From: JALZOC01 sp038320555
GTDB taxonomy: Bacteria > Acidobacteriota > Vicinamibacteria > Vicinamibacterales > 2-12-FULL-66-21
Length of the DNA: 64,000 bases
Direction: 5' to 3'
NCBI GenBank assembly: GCA_038320555.1
Contig: JBBQEJ010000003.1
Coordinates: 1-64,000 of the forward strand
Shown: positions 1 through 7,445 of the stretch, in pieces
Numbering within the stretch: position 1 is the stretch's first letter
Layout of the letters: each line of letters opens with the position of its first letter
Program-made: the position numbers and the translations under genes
The notes under the pieces: generated by a model
Seen by the model: only the letters and a program-made list of their open reading frames with translations
What the model was told of the DNA's origin: nothing
Databases searched by the model: none

Positions 1-129
1 CTCGACAGCACCCGCGCCGCGTCTCCGCTGACCGTCGCGAAAGACGCCGTGGTCATCGATACGACCACGTTGTCGATTGGTGAGTCCGTCGGTCGGGTGA
101 TGGACGTGATCGGAACGAGGAGAGAATAG
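1..129 (+). CDS. cmk: Cytidylate kinase, C-terminal end (partial)
   Basis: The window opens inside a reading frame whose last 42 residues end at the TAG at 127-129. The visible tail, with DSTRAASPL followed by DAVVIDTTTLSIGE, matches the conserved C-terminus of bacterial CMP/dCMP kinases, where Asp-Ser-Thr-Arg lies in the lid and monophosphate-binding part. Cmk phosphorylates CMP and dCMP with ATP in the cytoplasm. The assignment is supported by position: cmk directly precedes rpsA and an HU/IHF gene in many bacteria, and both follow here. The catalytic P-loop lies outside the window, so completeness cannot be judged. Confidence 0.8.
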   Translation, partial: LDSTRAASPLTVAKDAVVIDTTTLSIGESVGRVMDVIGTRRE

Positions 130-188
130 TTCCCAGTCTCCAGCGGCCAGTTCCCAGTTCCGTCTGGCCACTGGAAACTGGAAACTTC
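130..188. repeat. Low-complexity inverted repeat (TTCCCAG / CTGGAAACT words)
   Basis: The short gap between cmk and the convergent DUF6335 gene is filled by repeats of a TTCCCAG/TTCCAG word. The left arm (about 134-156) and the right arm (about 165-187) are largely reverse complements, so the transcript could fold into an imperfect hairpin. The same word recurs at 12302-12395 and 61023-61118. It may act as a bidirectional terminator; that is inference. Confidence 0.6.
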
Positions 189-1082
189 TTAGTCTCTGTC
201 CCTGTAATCGTCAGACGATGCGGGGTCGAGCTCCCAGCGATGCTTGTCGCGCTCGGCGATCTTGTCTGAGGCCTTCAGCTCCTCGTTGTCTTCGTATTGG
301 ACACCGAGCGCCTTGCCGATGTCGTCCACGCGATCCTGGTCGGGTGTCGGGTTGTCGCCGCCGGGCGCCTCGTCGCCGACCGAATAGGCATCTTCCCAGT
401 CCGCATCGACATCGCCGGCGGTCAAATCGGGGCCGGCCTCGGTGTGCTCGCGCCGCGCCTCCTGCAACTCGTGACGTCCGCTTCGCGCGGCCGACGGCCG
501 GCGATCGAGGTCCAGGCTGGACGGCGGTCCGGGCAACGTCTCTTCGATCTCGCGCAACTGCCGCCGGGCGCGCTCGAGGCCGGGCGCGCGGCGTGTGTTT
601 CCCGCGCCGGCGGCCGTGCCCGTCGATCGCTTTGTGGGCATCGGGTTGGTTGGCCCGCTCACCGATCGGCCGGTCTCCGGCGTCTGGGCGAGATCGCGTT
701 CGAGGCCTGTGCCGCCTGCCCTGAGCTTGGTCGAAGGGCCTTCCCGGCGCGTGGTGGACGCCTTTGGTTTCCGCGCGAGCTGGACCGCTGGACGCGACGC
801 CGTGCGTTTCTTGGAGCGCGCCCGGGCGCTTCGCATGCCCTGCGAGGAACGAGTCTTTTTCCGTTTCAACGCCTTGGCGCGGGCGGCCGGCCGTGAGGCC
901 GGTCGGGAGGATTTTCTTCCGGCCTTGCGACGCGCGGGAGAGGTGCGCTTGGATCCGCCGGTTCGGGCGGACGCCCGAGCGGCTGACCTGGCGCGTTTGT
1001 TCGACGGCGTCCGTTTCTGTCGCTTGTTGGAACTCTTCCGCGCGGACCCGGCAGCCTTACGCTTCGCGGCTTTCTTGGCCAT
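189..1082 (-). CDS. Histone H1-like basic protein with C-terminal DUF6335 domain
   Basis: A 297-residue protein with two parts. The first about 120 residues are almost only Lys, Arg, Ala and Ser (MAKKAAKRKAAGSARK at the start), resembling histone H1 or HU-tail sequences and probably binding DNA or RNA through charge. The acidic C-terminal about 75 residues (AYSVGDEA, NPTPDQD, YEDNEEL, RHRWELDP-like) match the DUF6335 family, of unknown function. The chosen ATG is at 1082; an upstream start at 1139 would add 19 residues without family support. It sits against the direction of cmk-rpsA and splits that conserved pair. A dispersed 22-nt element at 718-739 is translated within the linker. The DUF6335 call rests on remembered family sequence; the DNA-binding role is inferred. 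Confidence 0.7.
   Translation of the reverse strand: MAKKAAKRKAAGSARKSSNKRQKRTPSNKRARSAARASARTGGSKRTSPARRKAGRKSSRPASRPAARAKALKRKKTRSSQGMRSARARSKKRTASRPAVQLARKPKASTTRREGPSTKLRAGGTGLERDLAQTPETGRSVSGPTNPMPTKRSTGTAAGAGNTRRAPGLERARRQLREIEETLPGPPSSLDLDRRPSAARSGRHELQEARREHTEAGPDLTAGDVDADWEDAYSVGDEAPGGDNPTPDQDRVDDIGKALGVQYEDNEELKASDKIAERDKHRWELDPASSDDYRDRD
718..739. repeat. Dispersed 22-nt GCCCTGAGC-NNN-GTCGAAGGGC element, copy 1
   Basis: One of three near-identical copies in the window (others at 50688-50709 and 56080-56101). Only the three central bases differ. The ends GCCCT and AGGGC are complementary. This copy lies inside the DUF6335 reading frame, in the low-complexity linker, without breaking the frame. 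Confidence 0.7.
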
Positions 1083-1138
1083 GGTTCTTGACCCCTGTTT
1101 GAGTATCTCTCGCGCAGCCAGCCCCCGCAACCAGCGCA

Positions 1139-1168
1139 TTGACTGTAGGGCTCTAAGTGATGTATCTT
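1139..1168 (+). promoter_or_regulatory. Candidate sigma-70 promoter of rpsA
   Basis: TTGACT at 1139-1144 and TATCTT at 1163-1168 are separated by 18 bases. The site lies about 90 bases upstream of the rpsA ATG, within the divergent gap between the DUF6335 gene and rpsA. This leaves a leader of about 80 bases. The call is by consensus matching only. Confidence 0.45.
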
Positions 1169-1256
1169 CTAATGCTTATCGCAATTGAAGCGAAGCAATC
1201 CTACAGCCCGCCGGAGCTGAGATCCCGGCAGTACGATCGAGGAGGACCCGTTTAGC

Positions 1257-3023
1257 ATGGCAACTGACAATTCGTCGCTCAACAATCCCAAAGGAGGTGG
1301 CACCGGAACCGCTGATCTCAAGACATCGGGTTTCTCCCAGATGGACGATCAAGTCGATCCGCAGGAATACGCGCGCCTCCTCGACCTTTACGATAACAGC
1401 TTCCGCAATATCGCGGAAGGCGAGGTCGTGAAGGGCACCGTCCTGAAAGTGACCGCGTCGGAAGTCATCGTGGACGTCGGGTACAAGTCCGAAGGAATCA
1501 TTCCCGTCGACGAATTCGTCGACGAGACCGGACAGATTTCCGTGCAGCCCGGCGACACGGTCGACGTGCTGCTCGAGCGCACCGAAGATCGCGAAGGCTA
1601 CGTCGTCCTCTCGCGCGAAAAAGCCGAGAAGATGAAGATCTGGGACGAGGTCGAAAAGGCCTACGCCGAGAAGAAGGTCGTCATCGGGCGCGTCATCGAG
1701 CGGATCAAGGGCGGCCTCGCCGTCGACATCGGGGTCCGCGCGTTCCTCCCCGGCTCGCAAATCGACGTGCGCCCCGTGCGCAACCTCGACGCGCTGCGCG
1801 GCCAGGAGCTGCGCATGCGCGTCATCAAGGTCAACAAGAAACGCGGCAATATCGTGCTCTCCCGCAAGGTGCTCCTCGAAGAAGAGAACGCCGAGAAGAA
1901 GAAGCACACGCTCGACACGCTCGCCGAGGGCAAAGTTCTGCGCGGCGTGGTCAAGAACATCACGGACTACGGCGCGTTCATCGATCTGGGCGGCATCGAC
2001 GGCCTCCTTCACATCACGGACATGTCGTGGGGCCGCGTGTCCCATCCGTCGGAGCTCTTCAAGGTCAACGACGAGATCGACGTCATCGTGCTGAAGTACG
2101 ACCCCGCGACCGAGCGCGTTTCGCTCGGACACAAGCAGCTGATGAACGATCCGTGGTCGAACGTCATCGAGCGCTACCCGGTGGGGGCGCGGATGAGCGG
2201 CAAAGTGGTGAGCCTGACCGACTACGGCGCGTTCGTCGAGCTCGAACCGGGTGTCGAGGGATTGATCCACGTCAGCGAGATGTCGTGGAGCAAGCGCGTC
2301 AAGCATCCGTCGAAGATCCTGAACGTCGGCGATTCCGTCGAGGCCATGGTGCTCGGCGTCGATCCGGGGGCCAGGCGCATCTCGCTCGGACTGAAACAGG
2401 TCGAGAGCAACCCGTGGCACGAGCTGTCGGAGAAGTATCCGATTGGCACGACCATCACCGGGAAAGTCCGCAACCTTACCGAGTTCGGCGCGTTCGTCGA
2501 AGTCGAGGAAGGCATCGACGGCCTGATCCATATCTCCGACATGTCCTGGAGCAAGCGCCTCAAGCACCCGTCAGAAGTATTGAAGAAGGGGGACACCGTC
2601 GAGGCGATGGTGCTCAACATCGACGCCGAGAACCAGCGGCTGTCGCTCGGGTTGAAGCAGCTGCAGACCGACGTGTGGGACGAATTCTTCCAGCAGCACC
2701 ACATGGGCGACGTCGTCGAAGGCAAGGTCGTCCGGCTGACCAACTTCGGCGCGTTCGTGGAACTCGCGGAAGGCATCGAAGGGCTGATTCACGTGTCGGA
2801 GTTCGACGATTCGCAGCACGCGGGGAAGGACGAGAAGCTCGAGTTGAAGGTCGGCGACAGCTACCAGATGAAGATCATCAAGCTGATCCCCGCGGAGCGG
2901 AAAGTCGGGTTGAGCATCCGGGCGCTGAAGAGCGACGAGTTCCATGCCGACTGGGAAGCATATACAGAGACGACCGGACGACCGGAAGTGACGCTCGGCG
3001 ATCATTTCAAGCATCAGAGCTGA
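1257..3023 (+). CDS. rpsA: 30S ribosomal protein S1
   Basis: A 588-residue protein with six consecutive S1 (OB-fold) domains, the normal number for proteobacterial-type S1. The later four are most regular, each with a DYGAFV/EFGAFV/NFGAFV strand and a GLIHVSEMSW-type strand, at roughly residues 215-285, 300-370, 385-455 and 475-545; the first two, which dock on the ribosome, are more divergent. S1 brings mRNA to the 30S subunit and is needed for messages with weak ribosome-binding sites, which fits the several leaders here that lack a clear one. The ATG is preceded by GAGGAGG. It sits between cmk and an HU/IHF gene as in many bacteria. No defects are visible. Confidence 0.97.
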   Translation: MATDNSSLNNPKGGGTGTADLKTSGFSQMDDQVDPQEYARLLDLYDNSFRNIAEGEVVKGTVLKVTASEVIVDVGYKSEGIIPVDEFVDETGQISVQPGDTVDVLLERTEDREGYVVLSREKAEKMKIWDEVEKAYAEKKVVIGRVIERIKGGLAVDIGVRAFLPGSQIDVRPVRNLDALRGQELRMRVIKVNKKRGNIVLSRKVLLEEENAEKKKHTLDTLAEGKVLRGVVKNITDYGAFIDLGGIDGLLHITDMSWGRVSHPSELFKVNDEIDVIVLKYDPATERVSLGHKQLMNDPWSNVIERYPVGARMSGKVVSLTDYGAFVELEPGVEGLIHVSEMSWSKRVKHPSKILNVGDSVEAMVLGVDPGARRISLGLKQVESNPWHELSEKYPIGTTITGKVRNLTEFGAFVEVEEGIDGLIHISDMSWSKRLKHPSEVLKKGDTVEAMVLNIDAENQRLSLGLKQLQTDVWDEFFQQHHMGDVVEGKVVRLTNFGAFVELAEGIEGLIHVSEFDDSQHAGKDEKLELKVGDSYQMKIIKLIPAERKVGLSIRALKSDEFHADWEAYTETTGRPEVTLGDHFKHQS

Positions 3024-3110
3024 GAAACCGGCTTCCCGCTTCCGGCTTCCCGCTTCCAGCTCGTTCTGCTGGGAGCTGGGCGCTGGGAGCTGGGAGCTGG
3101 CAACGACAAA
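3024..3110. repeat. Low-complexity repeat (CTTCCCG / GCTGGGAGCTGG words)
   Basis: Between rpsA and the HU gene, a CTTCCCG/CTTCCGG word run is followed by a GCTGGGAGCTGG run. The two halves are partly complementary and could pair. The region ends just before the AAAGGGAG ribosome-binding site of the next gene. Confidence 0.55.
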
Positions 3111-3120
3111 GGGAGTTGCC

Positions 3121-3480
3121 ATGACCAACGGCAGCATGACGAAAGCGGAGCTCGTCGAGGAAGTCTCGCGCGTTTCGGACCTCACCAAGAAGCACTCCGA
3201 GGTCATCGTCGACACGGTCTTCAAGAGCATCATCGATGCCCTGCATCGAGGGGAAAAGATCGAGCTGCGCGGGTTTGGCAGCTTTCGTCTTCGCCGGCGC
3301 GAACCACGGAAGGGACGCAATCCGAAGACGGGCGACAAGGTGGACGTGCCGCCGAAGAAGGTCCCGTACTTCAAGCCGGGAAAAGAGCTCAAGGAACTGA
3401 TCAACCGCGAACCGGACGGCTCGGCCGTCCCATCGACGCCTGCAGGACTCGCGGTCGATCCGGACATCGCCGGAGTGTAG
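3121..3480 (+). CDS. HU/IHF family DNA-binding protein
   Basis: A 119-residue nucleoid protein. The family core runs from MTKAELVEEV to the PYFKPGKELKELI end (residues 6-97), including IELRGFGSF and the RNPKTG segment, the arm that intercalates at DNA bends. The Arg-rich RRREPRKGRNP stretch is the DNA-contacting arm. Placement after rpsA resembles ihfB in proteobacteria, but HU and IHF subunits cannot be separated safely by sequence alone. About 20 extra C-terminal residues, rich in Pro and Ala, go beyond the usual 90-100. ATG with AAAGGGAG upstream; a second Met at residue 6 is an alternative start. Confidence 0.93.
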   Translation: MTNGSMTKAELVEEVSRVSDLTKKHSEVIVDTVFKSIIDALHRGEKIELRGFGSFRLRRREPRKGRNPKTGDKVDVPPKKVPYFKPGKELKELINREPDGSAVPSTPAGLAVDPDIAGV

Positions 3481-3488
3481 GGAGCTTC

Positions 3489-3557
3489 GCTGAATTGCTG
3501 ATTGTCGATTGCTGATTGTGGATTGACGTCAATCAGCAATCAACAATCATCAATTCT
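3489..3557. repeat. Imperfect hairpin of GATTGCTGATTG words
   Basis: Left arm (about 3492-3520) carries AATTGCTGATTG twice; right arm (about 3528-3555) carries the complement, with AATCAGCAATCAACAATC. The arms pair nearly completely, giving a stem of over 20 bp immediately before the HIT-protein ATG, with no clear ribosome-binding site in between. Related word runs occur at 35018-35037, 44757-44810 and 52725-52763. Confidence 0.65.
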
Positions 3558-3558
3558 T

Positions 3559-4050
3559 ATGGATCGGCTCTGGTCTCCCTGGAGACTTCCTTACGTGACG
3601 GCGAGCGGTAAGACTCCCGGCTGCGTGTTCTGCGAGGCGCAGCACGGAGAGCAAGCCACATTGATCGTGTTCCGTGGCGCTACCTGCTACGTCATTCTCA
3701 ACCTGTATCCTTACAACAACGGCCACCTGATGGTGGTGCCGAACCGGCACATCGCCTCGCTGGCCGCGGGGACGACCGAAGAGCTGTCCGAGCTCATCGA
3801 ACTGACTCGCCGCGCGGAGCTGGCGCTCGGTGAAGCCTACAGCCCGCAGGGGCTGAACATGGGAATCAATCTGGGAAAGCCGGCCGGCGCGGGCGTGCTC
3901 GACCACGTCCACATGCACGTCGTGCCGCGCTGGAACGGCGACACGAACTTCATGACGATCGTCGGAGAGACGCGCGTGCTGCCGGAGGAATTGCCGCAGA
4001 CCGCGGAAAAGCTCAAGCCGATTTTCGATCGGCTGTCTCGGTCGCTCTGA
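3559..4050 (+). CDS. HIT family nucleotide hydrolase/transferase
   Basis: A 163-residue histidine-triad protein. The active-site motif HVHMHVVPRW lies at about residues 118-127, the middle His of HxHxH being the nucleophile that forms a nucleotidyl intermediate. The start MDRLWSPWR and the CVFC pair near residue 22 are typical of the bacterial HIT branch related to Ap4A phosphorylase/hydrolase. NNGHLMVVPNRH is the second conserved strand. Members cleave dinucleoside polyphosphates or AMP conjugates; the exact substrate is not determined by sequence. The ATG at 3559 begins the conserved domain; an in-frame GTG/ATG further up would translate the repeat hairpin and is unlikely. Confidence 0.9.
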   Translation: MDRLWSPWRLPYVTASGKTPGCVFCEAQHGEQATLIVFRGATCYVILNLYPYNNGHLMVVPNRHIASLAAGTTEELSELIELTRRAELALGEAYSPQGLNMGINLGKPAGAGVLDHVHMHVVPRWNGDTNFMTIVGETRVLPEELPQTAEKLKPIFDRLSRSL

Positions 4051-4069
4051 GCCGAACATCCACGGCTTC

Positions 4070-4923
4070 TTAACGCGGCGCCCTGAAGATGGTAATCCCC
4101 CACATCTCCGGGTCGTCGGGGGGCGCGGCGTTCCAGTCGCCGAAGGCATGTGAGCCGTCGGTCTCGTACTGCACCACGTATTCCCCGGCTGGCAGCCTGA
4201 CGGTGCCATCGAAGCGGCGATTCTTCGTCGCGCCTCCTGCGTGCTGCGGTACGTCATCTCCCACACGCGCCGGCCGGTCCTGGCATCCTCAATCCATCCG
4301 TAGTCGGCCATGTCCCGGCCGCTGCTCTCGCCGACGGCGTAGATGCGCACGTCGCTCTCGGCCGCCAGCGTGAAGCGCTTCCGCACCTGATCGTTGTCGC
4401 GGATCTCGGTGAGCTGGGCCAGGATCGAGGGATCCCCCTTCTCCTCGTAGGGCCCGACAGCGCCGCGATCGAGTGCGCCCTGCGCTGCCAGCACCGTGAT
4501 CCCCCAGTGCCGGCCGTCTGCCGGCGCGGCCGCGTTCCATTCGGCGGCGGAATGCGAATCGTCCGAGATGTAGTGGACGACGTAGCTGCCAGGCTGAAGA
4601 TGGAGCGTCGTGTCCGCGAGACGGTTCTTGCGATCGCCACCGGCCGGTTCCGTCCCGTCGTATCGCATCTCCCAGACGCGGGTGTGCGAACCGGCGCCGG
4701 TGATCCATCCGTAGTCGAACATGCGCCCGTCGCGTCCTTCGCCGATCGCATAGACCCGCACGTCCATCGGACGGTTCAGCGTGAAGCCCTGCTTGCGTGA
4801 CATCGAATTGCCGATGCCGGTCAGCGCGAGGATCGTGGCGCGCTCGGGCACGTGCTCGTATGAAAAGGACTTTACCGCGGCGCGATCGTCGGAGTGGATG
4901 ACGCCGATCCGGAGGCCCGTTTC
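4070..4923 (-). pseudogene. Decayed multi-repeat secreted-type protein: 5'-truncated and frameshifted
   Basis: Two tandem repeats of about 120 residues are readable on the minus strand, each with FTL..DVRIYAVGE, then DYGWI..RVWEMTY, then a YVVQYxxDxSH-like strand and a DWNAAPP..WGIT ending. The frame is open from 4923 but begins in the middle of a repeat (TGLRIGVIHSDD aligns with HWGITVLAAQG), so the 5' part, including any signal peptide, is missing. A second defect near 4240-4255 moves the last 60 residues into another frame, ending at the TAA at 4070-4072. The repeat looks like an all-beta ligand-binding or PPC-type domain; I do not recognise a named family. The promoter of the next gene directly abuts the truncation. 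Confidence 0.7.
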
Positions 4924-4928
4924 TCAGC

Positions 4929-4934
4929 TACAAT
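4929..4934 (+). promoter_or_regulatory. Candidate -10 element of a leaderless transcript (acyl-CoA dehydrogenase)
   Basis: TACAAT ends six bases before the GTG at 4941, so transcription would start at or next to the start codon. No Shine-Dalgarno sequence is visible. The same geometry (TACAAT, six bases, GTG) recurs at 54939-54953. Confidence 0.4.
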
Positions 4935-4940
4935 CGATTC

Positions 4941-6080
4941 GTGATCCTCGAGCTGACCGACCCGCAGAAGTCGTTCCAACAGCGAATCGAGCGGTTCGCC
5001 AACGATCGCGTGCGCCCCGAAGCCGCGGCGATCGACGAACAGGGGGCGTTCCCGCGGGGCCTGGTCGCGGAGTTGGCCGAGCTCGGGTTGATGGGGGTCA
5101 CGATTCCGGTCGACTGGGGCGGCGCTGGCCTCGATTACGTCAGCTACGCGGTCGCGATTGAAGCGCTGGCATCGGCGAGCGCCGTGCTGGCGGTCATCGC
5201 CGCCGTCAATAACTCGCTCGTGGCCGAACCGATTGCCGAATTCGGCACGGACATGCAGAAACAGACCTGGCTGCGCCGGCTTGCCTCAGGCGAATCGCTC
5301 GGTGCATTCGCGTTGTCGGAGGAGCATGCCGGGTCCGACGCGGCGAATCAGCAGTCGGTGGCCCGGCTCGATGAACGGGGATACGTGATCAACGGCCGGA
5401 AGGTGTGGGTGGCAAATGCCGAGGCGGCCGACCTGCTGATCGTCTTTGCGGCCACGCAGCCCGGAATCCGGGGCCGCGGCGTCAGTGCGTTCCTTGTCCC
5501 TATGGAGTCCCCGGGCATCACGCGGATCAACGCGGAAGATTCCCTGGGCGTCCGCGGCCTCGGCTGCATGGATCTTCAGCTTGCCGGCGTGCGCGTTGGC
5601 GCGGATGCGTTGCTGGGCAACCCGGGGGACGGTTTCCGGATTGCCATGTGGGCACTCGACGGCGGACGTGTCGCGATTGCCGCACAGGCGCTCGGTGTGG
5701 GCAACGCGGCGCTGCAGGAAGCGCTCAGCCACGCCAAGTCCCGCGAGGCGTTCGGGCAGCCGATCGGGAATTACCAGGCGATCCAGTGGATGCTTGCCGA
5801 CATGGCTACCGAGCTCGATGCTGCGCGGATGCTCACGATGAAGGCCGCCGACTCGCGCGACCGGCATGCGCGCCCGACGCTTGACGCGTCGATGGCGAAG
5901 CTGTTTGCGTCGGAAGCGGCGCATCGCGCGGCCGACAAGGCCATGCAGATTCTTGCGTCGAAAGGCTATCGGCGCGGCTCGGTGGTCGAGCGGCTCTTCC
6001 GCGACGTTCGTGCGACGGAGATTTACCAGGGCACGTCAGAAGTGCAGCGGATGGTCATCGCGGAAAACATACTGGCGTGA
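4941..6080 (+). CDS. Acyl-CoA dehydrogenase with Gln at the usual catalytic Glu position
   Basis: A 379-residue flavoprotein of the acyl-CoA dehydrogenase superfamily, which introduces the alpha-beta double bond into acyl-CoA thioesters and passes electrons to ETF. FAD/substrate motifs are present: FALSEEHAGSDA (about 115-126), GRKVWVANAEAADL, and the C-terminal helix with REAFGQPIGNYQAIQ. In most short/medium-chain members the C-terminal motif is YEGT, whose Glu is the base; here it is IYQGTSEV with Gln363 (codon CAG, 6027-6029). No compensating Glu of the isovaleryl type is obvious in the ALDGGRVAI segment. Activity may be altered, or the base may be elsewhere. Starts with GTG; probable leaderless message. 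Convergent with a second family member. Confidence 0.92.
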   Translation: MILELTDPQKSFQQRIERFANDRVRPEAAAIDEQGAFPRGLVAELAELGLMGVTIPVDWGGAGLDYVSYAVAIEALASASAVLAVIAAVNNSLVAEPIAEFGTDMQKQTWLRRLASGESLGAFALSEEHAGSDAANQQSVARLDERGYVINGRKVWVANAEAADLLIVFAATQPGIRGRGVSAFLVPMESPGITRINAEDSLGVRGLGCMDLQLAGVRVGADALLGNPGDGFRIAMWALDGGRVAIAAQALGVGNAALQEALSHAKSREAFGQPIGNYQAIQWMLADMATELDAARMLTMKAADSRDRHARPTLDASMAKLFASEAAHRAADKAMQILASKGYRRGSVVERLFRDVRATEIYQGTSEVQRMVIAENILA

Positions 6081-6093
6081 TCGCTCAAAGATC

Positions 6094-6158
6094 CCACAGG
6101 AGAAAGGGAGAAGGGGAGCCAGAAGATATTTCTCCCTTTCTCTCTTGGTCCTGTGTGG
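6094..6158. repeat. Imperfect hairpin (CCACAGGAGAAAGGGAG words) between convergent genes
   Basis: CCACAGG plus GAGAAAGGGAG on the left (about 6094-6118) is matched by TCTCCCTTTCTCTC plus CCTGTGTGG on the right (about 6131-6158). It lies exactly between two convergent acyl-CoA dehydrogenase genes, so a bidirectional terminator role is plausible, although there is no U-tract. Confidence 0.55.
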
Positions 6159-6177
6159 TCTTACGGGCGTATGGCCA

Positions 6178-7344
6178 TCATCCCAGGATCTGCTTCGCGA
6201 TCGTCTGCAGTTGCAGGTTCGACGTCCCTTCGTAGATTTGGCCGATCTTGGCATCGCGGTAGAGCTTTTCGACCGGATACTCCTTGACGAAGCCGTTGCC
6301 CCCGAAGAGATTCACGGCCAGCGACGCGACCCGCTCGGCCACCTCTGACGACAGGATCTTGCAGATGGCGGCTTCGGTGAGGAATGGCCGGCCGGCCTCG
6401 CGCAGTCGCGCCGCGTTGTACACCGCCAGCGTGGCGGCTTCGATCTCCACTGCGGCGCGCGCGAGCTGGTGCTGGACCGACTGGAAATCGGCGATCGCCT
6501 TGCCGAATTGTTTGCGCGCCTTGGTGTAAACGATGGCGTGTTCCAGGGCGCCTTTCGCCAGGCCAATCATCTGTGCGCCGATGCCGATCCGCCCTTCGTT
6601 GAGCGTCTCGATCGCGGTCTTGTAGCCTTTGCCCAACTCGCCGAGCACGTTTTCGCGCGGCACGCGGCACTCGTCCAGGATGAGCTCGCAGGTGCTGCTG
6701 GCGCGGATGCCCAGCTTGTCTTCTTTCTTCCCGACCGTGAACCCCGGAAACCCGCGCTCAACGAGAAACGCCGTGATGCCGCGATAGCCTGCCTCCGGGT
6801 CGACCGTTGCAAAGACGATGAAGAGGTCGGCTTCGTTCGCGTTCGTGATCCAGAGTTTGCGCCCCGTCAGCGTGAATCCGGCGCCGTCGTCGCGCGCGCG
6901 GGTTGTGAGCGCGAACGCGTCGCTTCCCGAGCCGGCCTCCGACAGCGCATATGCGCCGACGATGTTCGATGCCAGTCGAGGCAGGTACCGGCGCTTGACG
7001 TCGTCATTTCCCCAGCGAAGTAACGCATTGATGACGAGCGTATTCTGCACGTCAACGAGGACGCCCACCGACGGATCGACGCGCGACAGCTCTTCAACCG
7101 CAAGGACCGCGTGGAAAAACGTGCCGCCCGAGCCCCCGTAGCTCTCGGGAATCTCGATACCCATCACGCCGAGCCCGAACAGCCGGTCGATGAGCGCGCG
7201 CGGGATTTTGGCGTGCTCGTCCATCTCCCGGACGAGCGGCCGTACCTGCGCGTCGGCGAACTCGCGCACGCTCTCGCGAAAGATCGTTTCGTCTTCGGCC
7301 AGAACTGTGAGGGGTGACCCGTGCTCGGCGGTATCTTCGATCAC
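6178..7344 (-). CDS. Acyl-CoA dehydrogenase (short/branched-chain type)
   Basis: A 388-residue acyl-CoA dehydrogenase with all usual motifs: YALSEAGSGSDAF for FAD and substrate, GRKLWITNANEADLF, RKQFGKAIADFQSVQ, and the C-terminal IYEGTSNLQ whose Glu is the expected catalytic base. It resembles the short/branched-chain branch acting on 2-methyl-branched or short acyl-CoAs, which fits a methylmalonyl-CoA route encoded nearby. I prefer the GTG at 7344, which has AGGAGA four bases upstream; the ATG at 7386 has none. The product removes two electrons from acyl-CoA in the cytoplasm for ETF. Confidence 0.93.
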   Translation of the reverse strand: MIEDTAEHGSPLTVLAEDETIFRESVREFADAQVRPLVREMDEHAKIPRALIDRLFGLGVMGIEIPESYGGSGGTFFHAVLAVEELSRVDPSVGVLVDVQNTLVINALLRWGNDDVKRRYLPRLASNIVGAYALSEAGSGSDAFALTTRARDDGAGFTLTGRKLWITNANEADLFIVFATVDPEAGYRGITAFLVERGFPGFTVGKKEDKLGIRASSTCELILDECRVPRENVLGELGKGYKTAIETLNEGRIGIGAQMIGLAKGALEHAIVYTKARKQFGKAIADFQSVQHQLARAAVEIEAATLAVYNAARLREAGRPFLTEAAICKILSSEVAERVASLAVNLFGGNGFVKEYPVEKLYRDAKIGQIYEGTSNLQLQTIAKQILG

Positions 7345-7445
7345 GATGTCTCCTGGCAGTGTTAGGGTGACAGCCAATGTTATCATTGGGCTCAGCAGCC
7401 CGCGCGTCTTCGAAGCCGCCTGCCCGAGGACGGAGTCTAAACGTT

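Noticed and set aside
1176..2567. 463-residue open frame antisense to rpsA
   Set aside because: It mirrors the codon structure of a certain S1 gene in GC-rich DNA, has no recognisable features, and its composition (Asp/His/Val/Arg/Leu-rich) is typical of antisense shadows.
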